From assembly GCA_005889345.1 (NCBI GenBank), contig VBFR01000195.1, forward strand, positions 1 to 53,994: DNA of 53,994 bases, written 5' to 3'. The notes below the pieces were generated by a model. It was not told the origin of the DNA. It saw only the letters and a list, made by a program, of their open reading frames with translations, and ran no database searches. This document shows positions 35,780-46,293 of this stretch, one piece after another. The stretch is from Chloroflexota bacterium (lineage in GTDB: Bacteria > Chloroflexota > Dormibacteria > CF-121). How positions within the stretch are numbered: the stretch's first letter is position 1; each line of letters begins with the position of its first letter. Both the position numbers and the translations under genes were made by a program.

Positions 35780-36184
35780 ATGGCGAGGTCTCAGGCGGGC
35801 GGTGGGCGGAGGGTCGACTGGTTCGCCGCCGGGCTGGGGCTGGTGCTCGCCGTGGTGATCCAGCTGGTGGGGGGCACCTTGCTCTTTGGAAGTCATCGCG
35901 GACAGTTGGTTTCCCAGGGCCTCCTCACCTTTGGGGCGCTACTCGCGGGCGGGTTCCTGGCCGGTTTGATCGGACCGGTGGGGGGCTCCACCTGGAATGG
36001 CGTCATCGTGGCCGTCGGCTTCATCGTGGTGGCCGAGCTCGCCGGGGCGGTCGGCCCCGTCGGTCCACTCGGGTCCGCCGGCCTGGACACCCTCGGCCTG
36101 GTCATCGATGACGTCCTCGTTCTCAGTGGCGGTACCATCGGGGGTCTTAGTGCCGGCCTCGTCCGGCGCGGCAGCGTGAGGTAA
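35780..36184 (+). CDS. Hypothetical small membrane protein
   Basis: 134 residues with about four membrane helices (WFAAGLGLVLAVVIQLVGG, LVSQGLLTFGALLAGGFLAGLIG, VIVAVGFIVVAELAG and a final Gly/Leu-rich one ending LSAGLVRRG). No charged pore residues or family motif is recognised. The ATG is 12 bases after TAGACT. It is followed by a GGTAACGA direct repeat (36181-36196) overlapping its stop, just upstream of the moxR leader. Confidence 0.6.
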   Translation: MARSQAGGGRRVDWFAAGLGLVLAVVIQLVGGTLLFGSHRGQLVSQGLLTFGALLAGGFLAGLIGPVGGSTWNGVIVAVGFIVVAELAGAVGPVGPLGSAGLDTLGLVIDDVLVLSGGTIGGLSAGLVRRGSVR

Positions 36185-36273
36185 CGAGGTAACGAATAGA
36201 CGCGACAGAGCGTTTGACCAGCAACTGACGCCGTGAAGCGCTGGAACCGGATCATCGAAAAGGAAGTAAGAGC

Positions 36274-37260
36274 ATGCAGGTGGAGAACGGATCGGTCGAG
36301 GCGCTCGGTTCGCGGATCGTGGAAAACGTCGGCCGCGTGCTCGTCGGCAAGGCTGCGGAGATCGAGTTGTGCGTCATTGCGCTGCTGAGCCGCGGCCACA
36401 TCCTGATCGAAGACGTGCCCGGCGTGGGCAAGACCATGCTGGCGAAGTCGCTCGCCCGCTCGCTGGGTTGCGGCTTCGAGCGTCTGCAGTTCACGCCTGA
36501 CCTACTTCCCTCCGACGTCACGGGGGTGAATATCTATAGCCCGTCGACGCAGCAGTTCGAGTTCCGCCAGGGTCCGATCTTTACCCAGATCCTGCTCGCC
36601 GATGAGATCAACCGCGCGACGCCCAAGACCCAGTCGGCATTGCTGGAAGCGATGGAGGAGAAGCAGGTGACGGTCGACGGCACGACCTACCCGCTGGCCC
36701 TTCCCTTCCTGGTGCTGGCGACGCAGAACCCGGTTGAGTTCGCCGGGACCTTCCCGCTACCGGAAGCCCAGGTCGATCGCTTCCTGATGCGCGTCAACCT
36801 CGGCTACCTGGACGTCGCCCACGAGGTCCAGGTGCTCGATCGCTTTCAACGGTCGTCGCCCATCGACCAGCTCGAGCCCGTGGCATCCGCCGACGAGCTG
36901 CTGGCCGGCCAGAAGGCCGTCCAGGAGATCTACGTCGACGAGCAGCTCAAGGAGTACATCGCGCGCGTCACGCATCGCACCAGGTCGCATGCCGACATCG
37001 GGCTGGGAGCAAGCTCGCGGGGATCGCTGGGCCTCTTTCGATCGTCCCAGGCCCGGGCGGCACTCGAGGGACGAGACTTCGTCACCCCGGATGACGTCAA
37101 GACGCTCGCCCTACCGGTGCTGGCCCACCGCCTGATCCTCAAGGCGAATGCCGAGTTGCGCGGCCTCACGCCGGCGAAAGTGTTGGCCCAGATCCTGGAG
37201 ACGGAGCCAGTGCCGCCCCCGAACGTGGTCTCGCGCTTCGGGCGGCGAGTGGCGATTTAA
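36274..37260 (+). CDS. MoxR-type AAA+ ATPase
   Basis: A 328-residue MoxR chaperone-type ATPase. Walker A is [18 protein letters not shown], Walker B is [23 protein letters not shown], sensor 1 is [23 protein letters not shown], and the C-terminal lid region contains [28 protein letters not shown] lies before ATG 36274. It is followed by a DUF58 gene and a transglutaminase gene, the standard MoxR/DUF58/TGase cluster whose members probably help to mature a surface or secreted target. The exact target is unknown. Confidence 0.93.
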   Translation: MQVENGSVEALGSRIVENVGRVLVGKAAEIELCVIALLSRGHILIEDVPGVGKTMLAKSLARSLGCGFERLQFTPDLLPSDVTGVNIYSPSTQQFEFRQGPIFTQILLADEINRATPKTQSALLEAMEEKQVTVDGTTYPLALPFLVLATQNPVEFAGTFPLPEAQVDRFLMRVNLGYLDVAHEVQVLDRFQRSSPIDQLEPVASADELLAGQKAVQEIYVDEQLKEYIARVTHRTRSHADIGLGASSRGSLGLFRSSQARAALEGRDFVTPDDVKTLALPVLAHRLILKANAELRGLTPAKVLAQILETEPVPPPNVVSRFGRRVAI

Positions 37261-37268
37261 GTCAGCCC

Positions 37269-38468
37269 ATGCGGCTCCCGCGCCTCCCCCTGGTCACGGC
37301 GCTCGCGCTTCTCTTTTTCTTTGCCTACATCACGGGGATCCGGTTGGCGTACAGCCTGCTGTATGCCCTGGTCCTGATCTTCGTCGTCAGCTATTTCTGG
37401 AGCCGGCTGGCCGCCGATAACCTCTCGATCGCGCGCTCCAGCCCCGAGGGGCAATTCCAGGTGGGCGATAACTTCGAAGAACATTTCACGATCGAAAATC
37501 GGTCCTGGATCCCGATCCCGCTGATCGAGCTGACCGACTTCTCCAACCTGCCGGGCTACGACCCGGGTCGAGTCTTCAGCCTCAAGGGTCGACGGACGCG
37601 GCGCTGGACGTCGCGCGGGCGGTTCAAGCAGCGGGGCCTCTTCACCTTTGGCCCGGTCGAGCTGCGCTACGGGGATCCCTTCGGCCTTTTTACCCGGTCG
37701 CTCCGCGTTGCCGGCAGCCGGTCGGTCGTCGTCTACCCCGTGGTCCGGCCGGTCGGATCTCTCGATGCGCTGGCCCCGAGCACCGCCGGCGATGAACAGC
37801 TCCGCGGGCGGGTGCTAGATATTCCACCGAACGCGACCACCATCCGGGAGTACGTGCCGACCGACAGCGTCAAGCGCATCCACTGGGCGTCGTCGGCCCG
37901 GCTGGGCCGGCTGATGAGCCGCAGCTTCGAAACGCGCGAGGGCGGCGATGCCTGGATCGTGCTCGACCTGCAGTCCGCCGTCCATGCCGGCGAGGCGCCG
38001 GAATCGACCCTCGAGTACGCGATGAGCATGGCGGCGTCCATCGCCGACGCGGCGTTGCGGCGCGGGGGCGCGATCGGCCTGGTCAGCAACGACAGCCGGC
38101 TGAGCGTCATCGAGGCGGCGCGCGGCGAGCAGCAGCAGAAAAAGCTCTTCGAGCACTTCACGCTGGCCCAGGCGGACGGCACCGTGTCGCTGGCCACGCT
38201 GCTCAACTCGCAGCGGCAGCAGTGGCGGCACCGCGGCGGGCTGATCGTGATCACCCCCTCCGCCGACGAGCAGTGGCTCGAGGCGTTGCTCGACCTTGGG
38301 GTGCGCGGCCAGCGGAGCCTGGTCGTCTACCTGGATCCGCGCGGCTTTGGTGGAAGCCAGCCGTCGCTGGCACCTGCCGGTCGCTGGCGTCAGGCGGTCA
38401 ACTGGTGGATCATCCGCGGCGCTGACGAGCTGGAGCTCGCGCCGGAGAAACGGATTGCCGCAAGTTAA
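37269..38468 (+). CDS. DUF58 domain membrane protein
   Basis: A 399-residue protein. Two N-terminal membrane helices (about residues 7-50) are followed by a beta-rich part and the DUF58 signature YVPTDSVKRIHWASSARLGRLMSRSFETREGGD (about residues 195-225), then a von Willebrand-like Rossmann core with IVLDLQSA and GLIVITPSADE. It starts nine bases after moxR and overlaps the next gene by 14 bases. It is a client or partner of MoxR by family precedent. Confidence 0.92.
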   Translation: MRLPRLPLVTALALLFFFAYITGIRLAYSLLYALVLIFVVSYFWSRLAADNLSIARSSPEGQFQVGDNFEEHFTIENRSWIPIPLIELTDFSNLPGYDPGRVFSLKGRRTRRWTSRGRFKQRGLFTFGPVELRYGDPFGLFTRSLRVAGSRSVVVYPVVRPVGSLDALAPSTAGDEQLRGRVLDIPPNATTIREYVPTDSVKRIHWASSARLGRLMSRSFETREGGDAWIVLDLQSAVHAGEAPESTLEYAMSMAASIADAALRRGGAIGLVSNDSRLSVIEAARGEQQQKKLFEHFTLAQADGTVSLATLLNSQRQQWRHRGGLIVITPSADEQWLEALLDLGVRGQRSLVVYLDPRGFGGSQPSLAPAGRWRQAVNWWIIRGADELELAPEKRIAAS

Positions 38469-40962
38469 CCCGGGGACGATTCTCCTGCTGCTGGTGGCCG
38501 CCCTTGGCGGCGCGTGGGCTGCCGGACTTATCCGTCCCAACTACGAGGACGGCCGCCTCACGCTTCGCGGCTGGCGCGCCGGCCGAGTGCTCGCCACCTT
38601 CGATTTCCGGGACACGGGGCTCCTCCTGCTGCTGGCGCTGACGATGGGCTGGGCGGTGGCGGCAGCCGTGGAGCGGTCTCAATGGGTTCCCAACACGGAC
38701 GGCCGGCTGGTGCCGGCCGTGGCCATCACCACCCTGCTGGGATGGCTCCTGGTTGCCGCCGGCCTTTCCCGCCTTGGCTACCTGCTCGCGTCGATTCCAG
38801 TCACACTTGGGAGCCTGCTGCTGCTGACTCCCACCCCTCTCTTCACCGAGCAGGGCGGCGTTTCGGCCCTCCTCAAGTGGCTGCAGGCCCTTCCCGATCA
38901 GACCAACCTGTTGCTCCTGCTCGGCTTGCTCCTGATGTTCGCCCTGACCGGATTGTGGGCCAGCTGGTGGATCTTCCGCCGGCGCAATGGGCTCGTCGCC
39001 CTTCTGCCCACGGGCACGATCCTGGCGGTGGAGATCATCAACGATGTCATTCCGGGCCCGGTCTTTTCCACGGTTGTCTGGCTGGCGGCAGCGGCGACCG
39101 TCCTCCTCCGGCTCAACTTCGTCGCCCTCAAGGAGGGGTGGCGGACGCGACGCGTACCGCACGCGGCGGACACAGGCTGGACCTTCGGTGAGGTCGGCAT
39201 GGAGGCGACCGTTGCCATTCTCGCGATCGCCTTCCTCATCCTGCCCCCGCTGAGCAGCGCCGACATCAGCGGAGTGCTGATCCCCGGGGTGGTGCACGCG
39301 GACTTCGCCCATCCGTTCGGGCTGGGAGGCTCGTCGTCATCGGGTGCGACCGGATCGGTTGGCTACAGCGAGACCGTCCGCCCGGGGGCGCAGTTGACGG
39401 CGAAATCGCAGACGGTGATGCGGGTGGACGGTGACAACCCCACTTTCTATCCATACTGGCGGGGCATTGCGCTGGCCGGCTGGGACGGGATCCAGTGGTA
39501 CGAGCTACCCTCGACCCGGGAGCTGCCGGTCCGCGTGCAGCCCCTGCTTGCCGCCCACGCCACGCTGCCGCGGGATGACCTGCCGCCGAGCCTGCGCATC
39601 CAGGTGCTCCATACCACCTTCCACGTCATCGTTCCACCCGAGCAGACGGCGTCTACCGTCTTCAGCGCCGGCGAGATCATCTCGGTCGACAATCAGCCCA
39701 GCAAGGTGCGCGGGATCATGACCTCGGTCGGCACGACGCTCAGTGGCCCGGCGCCCGCGCTCGTCAACGTCGCCGGCGACAACGTGCCGACCGCCAGCTT
39801 CGACACCGTCGACAAGATCCAGTTTGCGAGACTGCTGAAGGCGCCTTATACGTACACGGTCACCGAGGCGATCCCCAACGTGGACGTGCAGGACCTGCAG
39901 GCCGCGGGCACCGACTATCCCGCCTGGCTGGCGCCGTACACGACGCTCTACCAGAATGGCCGGGTCGCCCGGGGCACCGGGGACGACACACAGATCCGCG
40001 AGCTTGCCCAATCGATCGTGCGTACCGCCCGCGCCACGACGCCGTATGACCAGGCCAAGGCGATCGAGTCATGGTTCATCGAGAAGGGGCGCTTCACCTA
40101 TGACCTGAAGGCGCCGAAGGCGCCCGCAACGGTGCGGCCGCTGGATTATTTTCTCTTTGACTCCAAGCGGGGCCTCTGCCAGGACTTTTCGACGGCCATG
40201 AACGTCATGCTTCGCATGCTCGGCATTCCGAGCCGGCAGATGAGCGGCTTCAGCGGCGGGGTCCTGGACGACAAGACGCACCAGCATCTCGTCAACGCCG
40301 TCGAGGCCCACAGCTGGGTGGAAGTCTTCTTCCCCGGGTACGGTTGGATCCCATTCGAGCCGACCCCCGACGGCGTCAACCAGCCGATCAATCGCCCGCA
40401 AACCCTGGAGCAACTCAACGCCGCCGCACCATCGGCCACGGACAGCACATCGCGCATTCCACCAAACCTGCGGGAGCCCGCGGGGGTGGCGCCGGGCGGC
40501 AGTGGTGACGGCGGCTTCCCTGACATCCTTCGGCCGGCGCTGATCGTCGTCAGCGGCCTGCTGCTGCTTCTGATTGTCGCGATTCTGCTGGCGCTCCGCT
40601 GGTTGCTCGCCGCCCGCGACGTCCCGCGGATCTGGCGGCGCCTGCTCTTCCTTGGCGATCGGCTGAAGGTCCCGCGGCGCCCTGGCGATACCCCGGAAGA
40701 GTTCGGTGGACGGCTGGCCGCCTCGCTGCCACCGCTCGATGATGAGGTGCGGCGGCTGGCGAGGCTCTATACCCGGGCCAGCTTCCGTCAAGGCGGATTG
40801 CGCGCGGACGAGCTCGCGGCCGCACGCGAGGCCTGGAGCCGCATCCGTGGCAGCTACCCGCGGCTGGTGGCCAGGGCCTGGCGCGATGCCCTCCGCCGCG
40901 GCCGGGTGCTCAGAGAGGAAGGTGCAGCGTCAGGAAGTCACGAGCGATCGTCGCCCCGTTGA
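38455..40962 (+). CDS. Membrane transglutaminase-like protein (DUF3488/TGase/DUF4129)
   Basis: A large membrane protein. About six N-terminal helices (to about residue 275), a secreted domain, the transglutaminase core with Cys in RGLCQDFSTAMNVMLRMLGIPSRQMSGF, His in EAHSWVEVFFPGYGWIPFEPTPDG, then a membrane helix and a DUF4129 tail (PGDTPEEFGGRLAASLPPLDDEVRRLARLYTRASF). TTG 38455 is preceded by GGAG at seven bases, which I prefer to the longer reading from 38296. Third gene of the MoxR-DUF58 operon. Its 3' end overlaps the convergent MBL gene by 53 bases. Confidence 0.88.
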   Translation: MPQVNPGTILLLLVAALGGAWAAGLIRPNYEDGRLTLRGWRAGRVLATFDFRDTGLLLLLALTMGWAVAAAVERSQWVPNTDGRLVPAVAITTLLGWLLVAAGLSRLGYLLASIPVTLGSLLLLTPTPLFTEQGGVSALLKWLQALPDQTNLLLLLGLLLMFALTGLWASWWIFRRRNGLVALLPTGTILAVEIINDVIPGPVFSTVVWLAAAATVLLRLNFVALKEGWRTRRVPHAADTGWTFGEVGMEATVAILAIAFLILPPLSSADISGVLIPGVVHADFAHPFGLGGSSSSGATGSVGYSETVRPGAQLTAKSQTVMRVDGDNPTFYPYWRGIALAGWDGIQWYELPSTRELPVRVQPLLAAHATLPRDDLPPSLRIQVLHTTFHVIVPPEQTASTVFSAGEIISVDNQPSKVRGIMTSVGTTLSGPAPALVNVAGDNVPTASFDTVDKIQFARLLKAPYTYTVTEAIPNVDVQDLQAAGTDYPAWLAPYTTLYQNGRVARGTGDDTQIRELAQSIVRTARATTPYDQAKAIESWFIEKGRFTYDLKAPKAPATVRPLDYFLFDSKRGLCQDFSTAMNVMLRMLGIPSRQMSGFSGGVLDDKTHQHLVNAVEAHSWVEVFFPGYGWIPFEPTPDGVNQPINRPQTLEQLNAAAPSATDSTSRIPPNLREPAGVAPGGSGDGGFPDILRPALIVVSGLLLLLIVAILLALRWLLAARDVPRIWRRLLFLGDRLKVPRRPGDTPEEFGGRLAASLPPLDDEVRRLARLYTRASFRQGGLRADELAAAREAWSRIRGSYPRLVARAWRDALRRGRVLREEGAASGSHERSSPR

Positions 40963-41635
40963 GCGAGCCGTTGCTGCCGCGGTGGGTGATGATGAATCGG
41001 GTCGACGGATGCCGCTGCATCAAGCCCTCGACGTCCGTGCGCCCCAGGTGCATGCTGCCTCCAGCCCCTTCGTCGTAGGTCATTTCCGTGATCACGTGAT
41101 CCGAGGCGGCGACCAGCGCCTCGAGTTCGGCTGACATCTCGGCGTCGCCGCTGTAGCCGAGGCGGACGCCGTCGCGCTCCATCATGAAGCCCAGGCAGTC
41201 GAGGCGGCTGGCGTGCCGCATTCGATAGGCGTGGGCAGGGCTTCCATCGATGGCGAAGCTGTCGCCGCCAGAGAGTTCATGCACCGTCAGCTTCAGCCGG
41301 TCCCAGCTGTAGCGGCGCATCTCCTCGCCCCAGGCAAGATCGAGCAGCCGCTCGAGATAGGACGTCGATCCGGCGGGACCGAAGACCGTGAGTGGCGGCG
41401 AGTGCTCCTGATGCAATACCCGGCCCAGGATCAGCCAGGCGAGGCCGAAAGTATGGTCGGCGTGAAAATGGCTGAGCATCACCGCGCGGGGCTCCTGGAG
41501 CGCCACGCCGGCCTTCGGCAGATGCACGGTCAATGGTGCGCCGGCATCCATCAAGATGGTTCGATCGATGAGGATCGCCGCGTTGTAGGCGTGCGGGGAA
41601 AAGGCCGCCCCCGTCCCGAGAAACGTCACCTCCAT
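40910..41635 (-). CDS. Metallo-beta-lactamase-fold hydrolase, RNase Z-like group
   Basis: A 241-residue hydrolase. It begins MEVTFLGTGAAFSP, with the metal site HFHADHTFGLA, then LGYSGDAEMSAELEALV and the C-terminal IITHRGSN. It may be a phosphodiesterase related to RNase Z or PhnP, but which one cannot be said. ATG 41635 is used because an extended TGTTACCGT box ends seven bases upstream. The longer reading would start at 41659 inside the palindrome. It diverges from selD across 68 bases. Confidence 0.85.
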   Translation of the reverse strand: MEVTFLGTGAAFSPHAYNAAILIDRTILMDAGAPLTVHLPKAGVALQEPRAVMLSHFHADHTFGLAWLILGRVLHQEHSPPLTVFGPAGSTSYLERLLDLAWGEEMRRYSWDRLKLTVHELSGGDSFAIDGSPAHAYRMRHASRLDCLGFMMERDGVRLGYSGDAEMSAELEALVAASDHVITEMTYDEGAGGSMHLGRTDVEGLMQRHPSTRFIITHRGSNGSLNGATIARDFLTLHLPL

Positions 41636-41653
41636 TGAGGTGACGGTAACAGG

Positions 41654-41683
41654 TGTCACGCGGGAAATCCCGCGACCCTGACA
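41654..41683 (-). repeat. Palindromic promoter element, copy 4
   Basis: Read on the minus strand: TGTCAGGGT, then CGCGGGATTTCCCGCG, then TGACA. Here the outer ends TGTCA/TGACA also pair. It lies between the divergent start codons of the MBL hydrolase and selD, seven bases from the selD -10 (TAGAGT, 41691-41696). Confidence 0.78.
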
Positions 41684-41703
41684 GCCTTAGTAGAGTGCAG
41701 ATC

Positions 41704-42753
<1,050 letters not shown>

Positions 42754-42901
42754 TCGCGACTCCGTCGCGACAACGTTGTCGCGAGTAAGCCCGGCCAATA
42801 TGCCGGCCACCCGCTTGCGCGTATTAGAGGGTGATCATGCGTGAATTGGTGGTAGCTCGGCGGCCGCGTGTCGAACTCGGCACCGCCCATAATGGCACCC
42901 A

Positions 42902-43468
42902 ATGCGCCCACTGGGAAAGGCGGCGTCCGACGACGACCGCCCCCTCATCGAGCGGGTGCGTAAAGGGGACCAGGACGCCGTCCGCGCTCTCTATGAGCGC
43001 TACTTCGACCGGATCTACAACTATGTCTACGCCCGCCTTGGGCGCGCTGAGGACGCGGAGGACCTGGCTATCGATACCATGACCCGCAGCCTCACTCGTC
43101 TCGACCTCTTCCAGGATCAGGGCGTGGCGTTTTCATCATGGATCTACCGCATCGCGCACAACGCCACCATCGATCACTATCGCCGCCACGGCAAAGTCAC
43201 GCTGGTTTCGCTCGAGCACGCGCCGGCGCTGGAATCGGCCGATCCCTCGGAGCTCGCCGTTGAACAACTCTCGAACGAGGATCTGCACGCCGCCATCCGC
43301 GACCTGACCGACGAGCAGCAACAGGTTCTGATCCTCCGCTTCTTCCAGGATCTGACCGCCGCGCAGGTGGCCTCGATCTTGGGCAAGAGTGTCGGTGCTA
43401 TCCAGGCGCTGCAACACCGCGCCCTCGGCTCCCTGGAACGCGCTTTGCAGGGGAGGGCCGTCAATTGA
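42902..43468 (+). CDS. ECF-type RNA polymerase sigma factor
   Basis: A 188-residue sigma70 ECF protein. Region 2 is ALYERYFDRIYNYVYARLGRAEDAEDLAIDTMTRSL with FSSWIYRIAHNATIDHYRR. Region 4 is LTDEQQQVLILRFFQDLTAAQVASILGKSVGAIQALQHRALGSLERAL. ATG 42902 lies eight bases after CATAAT (42888-42893). Its stop overlaps the TTG start of the DUF5667 gene, which is probably its membrane partner. Confidence 0.94.
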   Translation: MRPLGKAASDDDRPLIERVRKGDQDAVRALYERYFDRIYNYVYARLGRAEDAEDLAIDTMTRSLTRLDLFQDQGVAFSSWIYRIAHNATIDHYRRHGKVTLVSLEHAPALESADPSELAVEQLSNEDLHAAIRDLTDEQQQVLILRFFQDLTAAQVASILGKSVGAIQALQHRALGSLERALQGRAVN

Positions 43469-44154
43469 CTCCTGAGGTGGAGCGGCTGGAGCGGCTGGCA
43501 GAGCGTCTGCGTGCCGTCGAACCCTACGTTCCTCCCCCGGGAGCGAAGATTCGGGGCTGGAACCTGGTTTTGGCCGCCGTCGAGCAATCGAACAGGGCGC
43601 GATCCCGCGTCCATCCGATCCGGCGCCTGGTCCTCGCGTCGGCGGCCGCCGCGGTGTTGCTCGTGGCCGGGGCCGTCGGCGTATCCGCCGACAGCCTCCC
43701 GGACTCGATCTTCTACCCGCTGAAGGGCGTCCTCGAGAACACCCGTGGTGCACTCACCTTCGGCGTCTCGGATCAGCTCGCCTTCCACCTCGACCTCGCC
43801 AGGACCCGGATGGCGGAGGCCCAGGCGATGTTCGCCCGCCATCGCGTCGACCTCGCCGACCAGGCACTGCGCGCGCTGGATGACCAGCTCAACGACGCCG
43901 CGCTCGTGATCCAGGCCGAAAAACAGACCGATCCGGCGGTTGGGGCGGCCATGGTGAACCGACTCAGCCAGGCGATCGCCACGCACGACGCGCAAATCAA
44001 GCAGGCGCGCGACCGCGCCGCCCAGGCGCTGCAAACGGCGGACAAGCCGGCCACCTCGAATGGCAATGGCAACGGCAGCCCCGCCGCCTCGCCGAACGGC
44101 AACGGCCAGGGAAACGGGGCGACGAACTCGCCACACCCAACTCCGAAGCGTTAG
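43465..44154 (+). CDS. DUF5667 membrane protein, sigma-factor partner
   Basis: A 229-residue protein. The N-terminal cytoplasmic segment (LERLAERLRAVEPYVPPPGAK) leads to a membrane helix (about residues 54-74, LVLASAAAAVLLVAGAVGVSA). The extracytoplasmic DUF5667 domain starts DSLPDSIFYPLKGVLENTRGALTF and continues as amphipathic helices. The tail is Asn/Gly/Pro-rich, low complexity. The family is found next to ECF sigma factors in high-GC Gram-positives and Chloroflexi, and anti-sigma function is inferred from place. TTG 43465 overlaps the sigma factor stop. Confidence 0.85.
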   Translation: MTPEVERLERLAERLRAVEPYVPPPGAKIRGWNLVLAAVEQSNRARSRVHPIRRLVLASAAAAVLLVAGAVGVSADSLPDSIFYPLKGVLENTRGALTFGVSDQLAFHLDLARTRMAEAQAMFARHRVDLADQALRALDDQLNDAALVIQAEKQTDPAVGAAMVNRLSQAIATHDAQIKQARDRAAQALQTADKPATSNGNGNGSPAASPNGNGQGNGATNSPHPTPKR

Positions 44155-44181
44155 TCGATTCGGGCCGCTAGCATGGCGCCG

Positions 44182-44676
44182 ATGGCCCGGCGTCGCGATC
44201 TGCTAGCGGCGGGTGCGATTGCCGTGCTGGTAATCGGCGCGGATCAGGCCACCAAGGTTTGGGCCCAGGGCTCGCTCCGGCCGGACCACGAGGTTACGGT
44301 CATCACCGGCTGGCTGTGGTTCCGATTGACCAGCAACTCGGGCGCCAGCCTCGGCCTCTTTCGTGGCCACAACCTGCTCTTCCTCGCGGTGTCCATCCTG
44401 GTCGTCGTGGCGGTGGCCGTCATCGTGCTGCGCGGGGCGCCAGGCACGGCCGGCGCCGTGGCACTCGGCGCCGTCGCCGGCGGAGCGACCAGCAACCTCG
44501 TCGACCGCGTGCGCCTGGGGAGCGTCATCGACTTCATCGAAGTCCACCTGTGGCCGACCGACTTCAACCTGGCGGATGCCGCGATCCGCCTCGGGGTCGT
44601 CGTGTTCCTGCTGACGCTCGTCCTCGGTTGGCGCCGGCGCCCGGGGCGGGACGCCGGCTCCCGAGCTGCGGGTTAG
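44182..44676 (+). CDS. lspA: Lipoprotein signal peptidase
   Basis: Signal peptidase II cleaves prolipoproteins at the lipobox Cys. The 164-residue protein has four membrane helices and the aspartyl-protease sites in GGATSNLVDRVRLGSVIDFIEVHLW and FNLADAAIRLG, with LTSNSGASLGLF and the DQATKVWA N-terminal motif. The second ATG (44182) is used because TAGCAT (44169-44174) lies seven bases before it; the ATG at 44173 overlaps that box. It matches the lipobox-bearing proteins at 16.9-20.6 kb. Confidence 0.92.
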   Translation: MARRRDLLAAGAIAVLVIGADQATKVWAQGSLRPDHEVTVITGWLWFRLTSNSGASLGLFRGHNLLFLAVSILVVVAVAVIVLRGAPGTAGAVALGAVAGGATSNLVDRVRLGSVIDFIEVHLWPTDFNLADAAIRLGVVVFLLTLVLGWRRRPGRDAGSRAAG

Positions 44677-45614
44677 TTGCCCGCCGCGACCTTCATGTCA
44701 CGGTTGTAGGCATCGATGAGCGGCTGGAAGAGCGCTTTGGACGCGGCATCCACGGATTTCCAGTCGTACTTGTCGAGAACGGCTGCGTCCGCTTGGAGCG
44801 CAGCGTCGGCCTTCTGGGCCGCCGCGGCATTGTTCGCGTCGACCGCCGCAACCAGCGCCTGGAGGTCGTTTAATACCTGTTGGATCGACTTGAGGGCCGA
44901 CGCGAACTCGGCCGGGACGGCGGGCGGCTGGGCCAGGTCAACCGCTTTCTTCATGTTGGCGCCAGTCGCCGGCAACTGCGCCTTCACCCCTGCGAGGTCG
45001 TTCGCGGTCCCCGCCTTCCCAATCGCCTCAAATCCGGCCATCGCATCCAGGAAGGGGTCGACGAAGGCGAACTCCTTCGTGTAGAGGTCGATGCCTTTCT
45101 GAGCTGTGTTCAGCGCCGACAAGGCGGCCTCGACCCGCTGACGATGCCGCTCGAGGGTGCCCTGCTCGGGTAGCGTAAGAAGAGAACTCTTCAGGTCAGG
45201 GCGAACCTGTTGCAGCGCGGTGCGATCGCTTGAGACCTGCGTTTGCCATTTGGCGACCTTCTGCTTGTCGGTCGCGACCGCGGCCTTGACCGTGGCAACA
45301 TCCACCGAGTTGGAACTGAAATCGATGCCATTGAACGGATCGTTGTTGAAGCTGTCGACCGTCTCGTTGTTGTGGCTGATCGCCGTGTGCAGTGCGCTGT
45401 CGGCGCGCCCCACCGGGCCGCCCGCCGCCGCCGCGCCGCCGAGGACGTAGCCGATGATCAACAGGAAGACCAGCGCGATGCCTCCGATGATCAGCCACCG
45501 GCGCCCCGATCGCCGCCGGCCGCCAGCTGGCGCCGGTGCCTGAGTCGGTTCCGCAGCGACCGTGGTTTCGGTCGCTGGCGTCGGCGCCCCAAGTGGGCCG
45601 TCTGCTTCTGTCAT
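44673..45614 (-). CDS. Membrane-anchored coiled-coil-like protein, unknown
   Basis: A 313-residue protein with a disordered Ala/Pro/Thr N-terminus, RRRSGRR, one membrane helix (about residues 39-61, WLIIGGIALVFLLIIGYVLG) and a long extracytoplasmic helical region (residues about 75-300, rich in Ala, Gln, Lys, with no Cys). A GGAGG Shine-Dalgarno lies six bases before ATG 45614. No family is recognised; the topology resembles cell-surface tethering or spacing proteins. It overlaps lspA by four bases convergently. Confidence 0.65.
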   Translation of the reverse strand: MTEADGPLGAPTPATETTVAAEPTQAPAPAGGRRRSGRRWLIIGGIALVFLLIIGYVLGGAAAAGGPVGRADSALHTAISHNNETVDSFNNDPFNGIDFSSNSVDVATVKAAVATDKQKVAKWQTQVSSDRTALQQVRPDLKSSLLTLPEQGTLERHRQRVEAALSALNTAQKGIDLYTKEFAFVDPFLDAMAGFEAIGKAGTANDLAGVKAQLPATGANMKKAVDLAQPPAVPAEFASALKSIQQVLNDLQALVAAVDANNAAAAQKADAALQADAAVLDKYDWKSVDAASKALFQPLIDAYNRDMKVAAGN

Positions 45615-45742
45615 CTATTCCCTCCCTGGCCTCAAACGGGCCATTCCCAACGCCAGCCTCACGGAAAATCTCGATCGTGTCAATAGCGGAGCCAGCAATG
45701 AGTCTTGCCAGCCTCGACACTGCCGGTTAGGCTGGACGTCAG

Positions 45743-46255
45743 GTGGAAGCAGCCAGAGTGGAACGCCCGCTGGCGCCGGCACGGGAGTCGGAGCCGACTG
45801 TCCAGACGAGCCATGTCCGCGAGATGGCCGCCAACCTTCTGCTGGGGCGCGCGCTGCAGATGCTGGAGGCGGCCGGGGGCATGGTCGTCTTCTGGGACGC
45901 GGAGGGTCGTTGGAACAAAGACAGCTTTGCGCTCCCCGGACGGCCCGACCGTCTCGAAGAGCTGGCACCCGTGCTGGAGGCGCTCCTCGAGTGGACGCTC
46001 TACACGGAGAAGCCGGTGGTGATTCACGACCTGCGGCAGAGTCGCTGGTCCCGACACCTGCTCCACGGCCAGGACCCGCCTGCCGGCGCGGTGGTAGCGA
46101 CGCCAATGGCGCAGCGTGGGGCGATCTGGGGCGCGGTCGCCGTCTACCGAGCGGAGCCGGTCGACGCGGCCATGGACCTGTTGGGGCAGCTTGCGGAACT
46201 GGCCACCGAGCCCCTCAGCTCGCTTGGCTCGGCCCGGCCCGAGGGCATCAGCTGA
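45743..46255 (+). CDS. GAF-like domain protein
   Basis: A 170-residue protein. Residues about 30-165 look like a single GAF domain: ALQMLEAAGGMVVFWDAEGRWNKDSFAL, KPVVIHDLRQSRWSRHL, then GAVVATPMAQRGAIWGAVAVYRAEP and a final helix. There is no output domain, so it would act by binding a ligand or another protein. GTG 45743 follows TAGGCT (45728-45733) by nine bases, with no Shine-Dalgarno. The function is unknown. Confidence 0.65.
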   Translation: MEAARVERPLAPARESEPTVQTSHVREMAANLLLGRALQMLEAAGGMVVFWDAEGRWNKDSFALPGRPDRLEELAPVLEALLEWTLYTEKPVVIHDLRQSRWSRHLLHGQDPPAGAVVATPMAQRGAIWGAVAVYRAEPVDAAMDLLGQLAELATEPLSSLGSARPEGIS

Positions 46256-46293
46256 GGCGGTTTCGACGCGCACGCTTCGTATCATGAGCGCCG

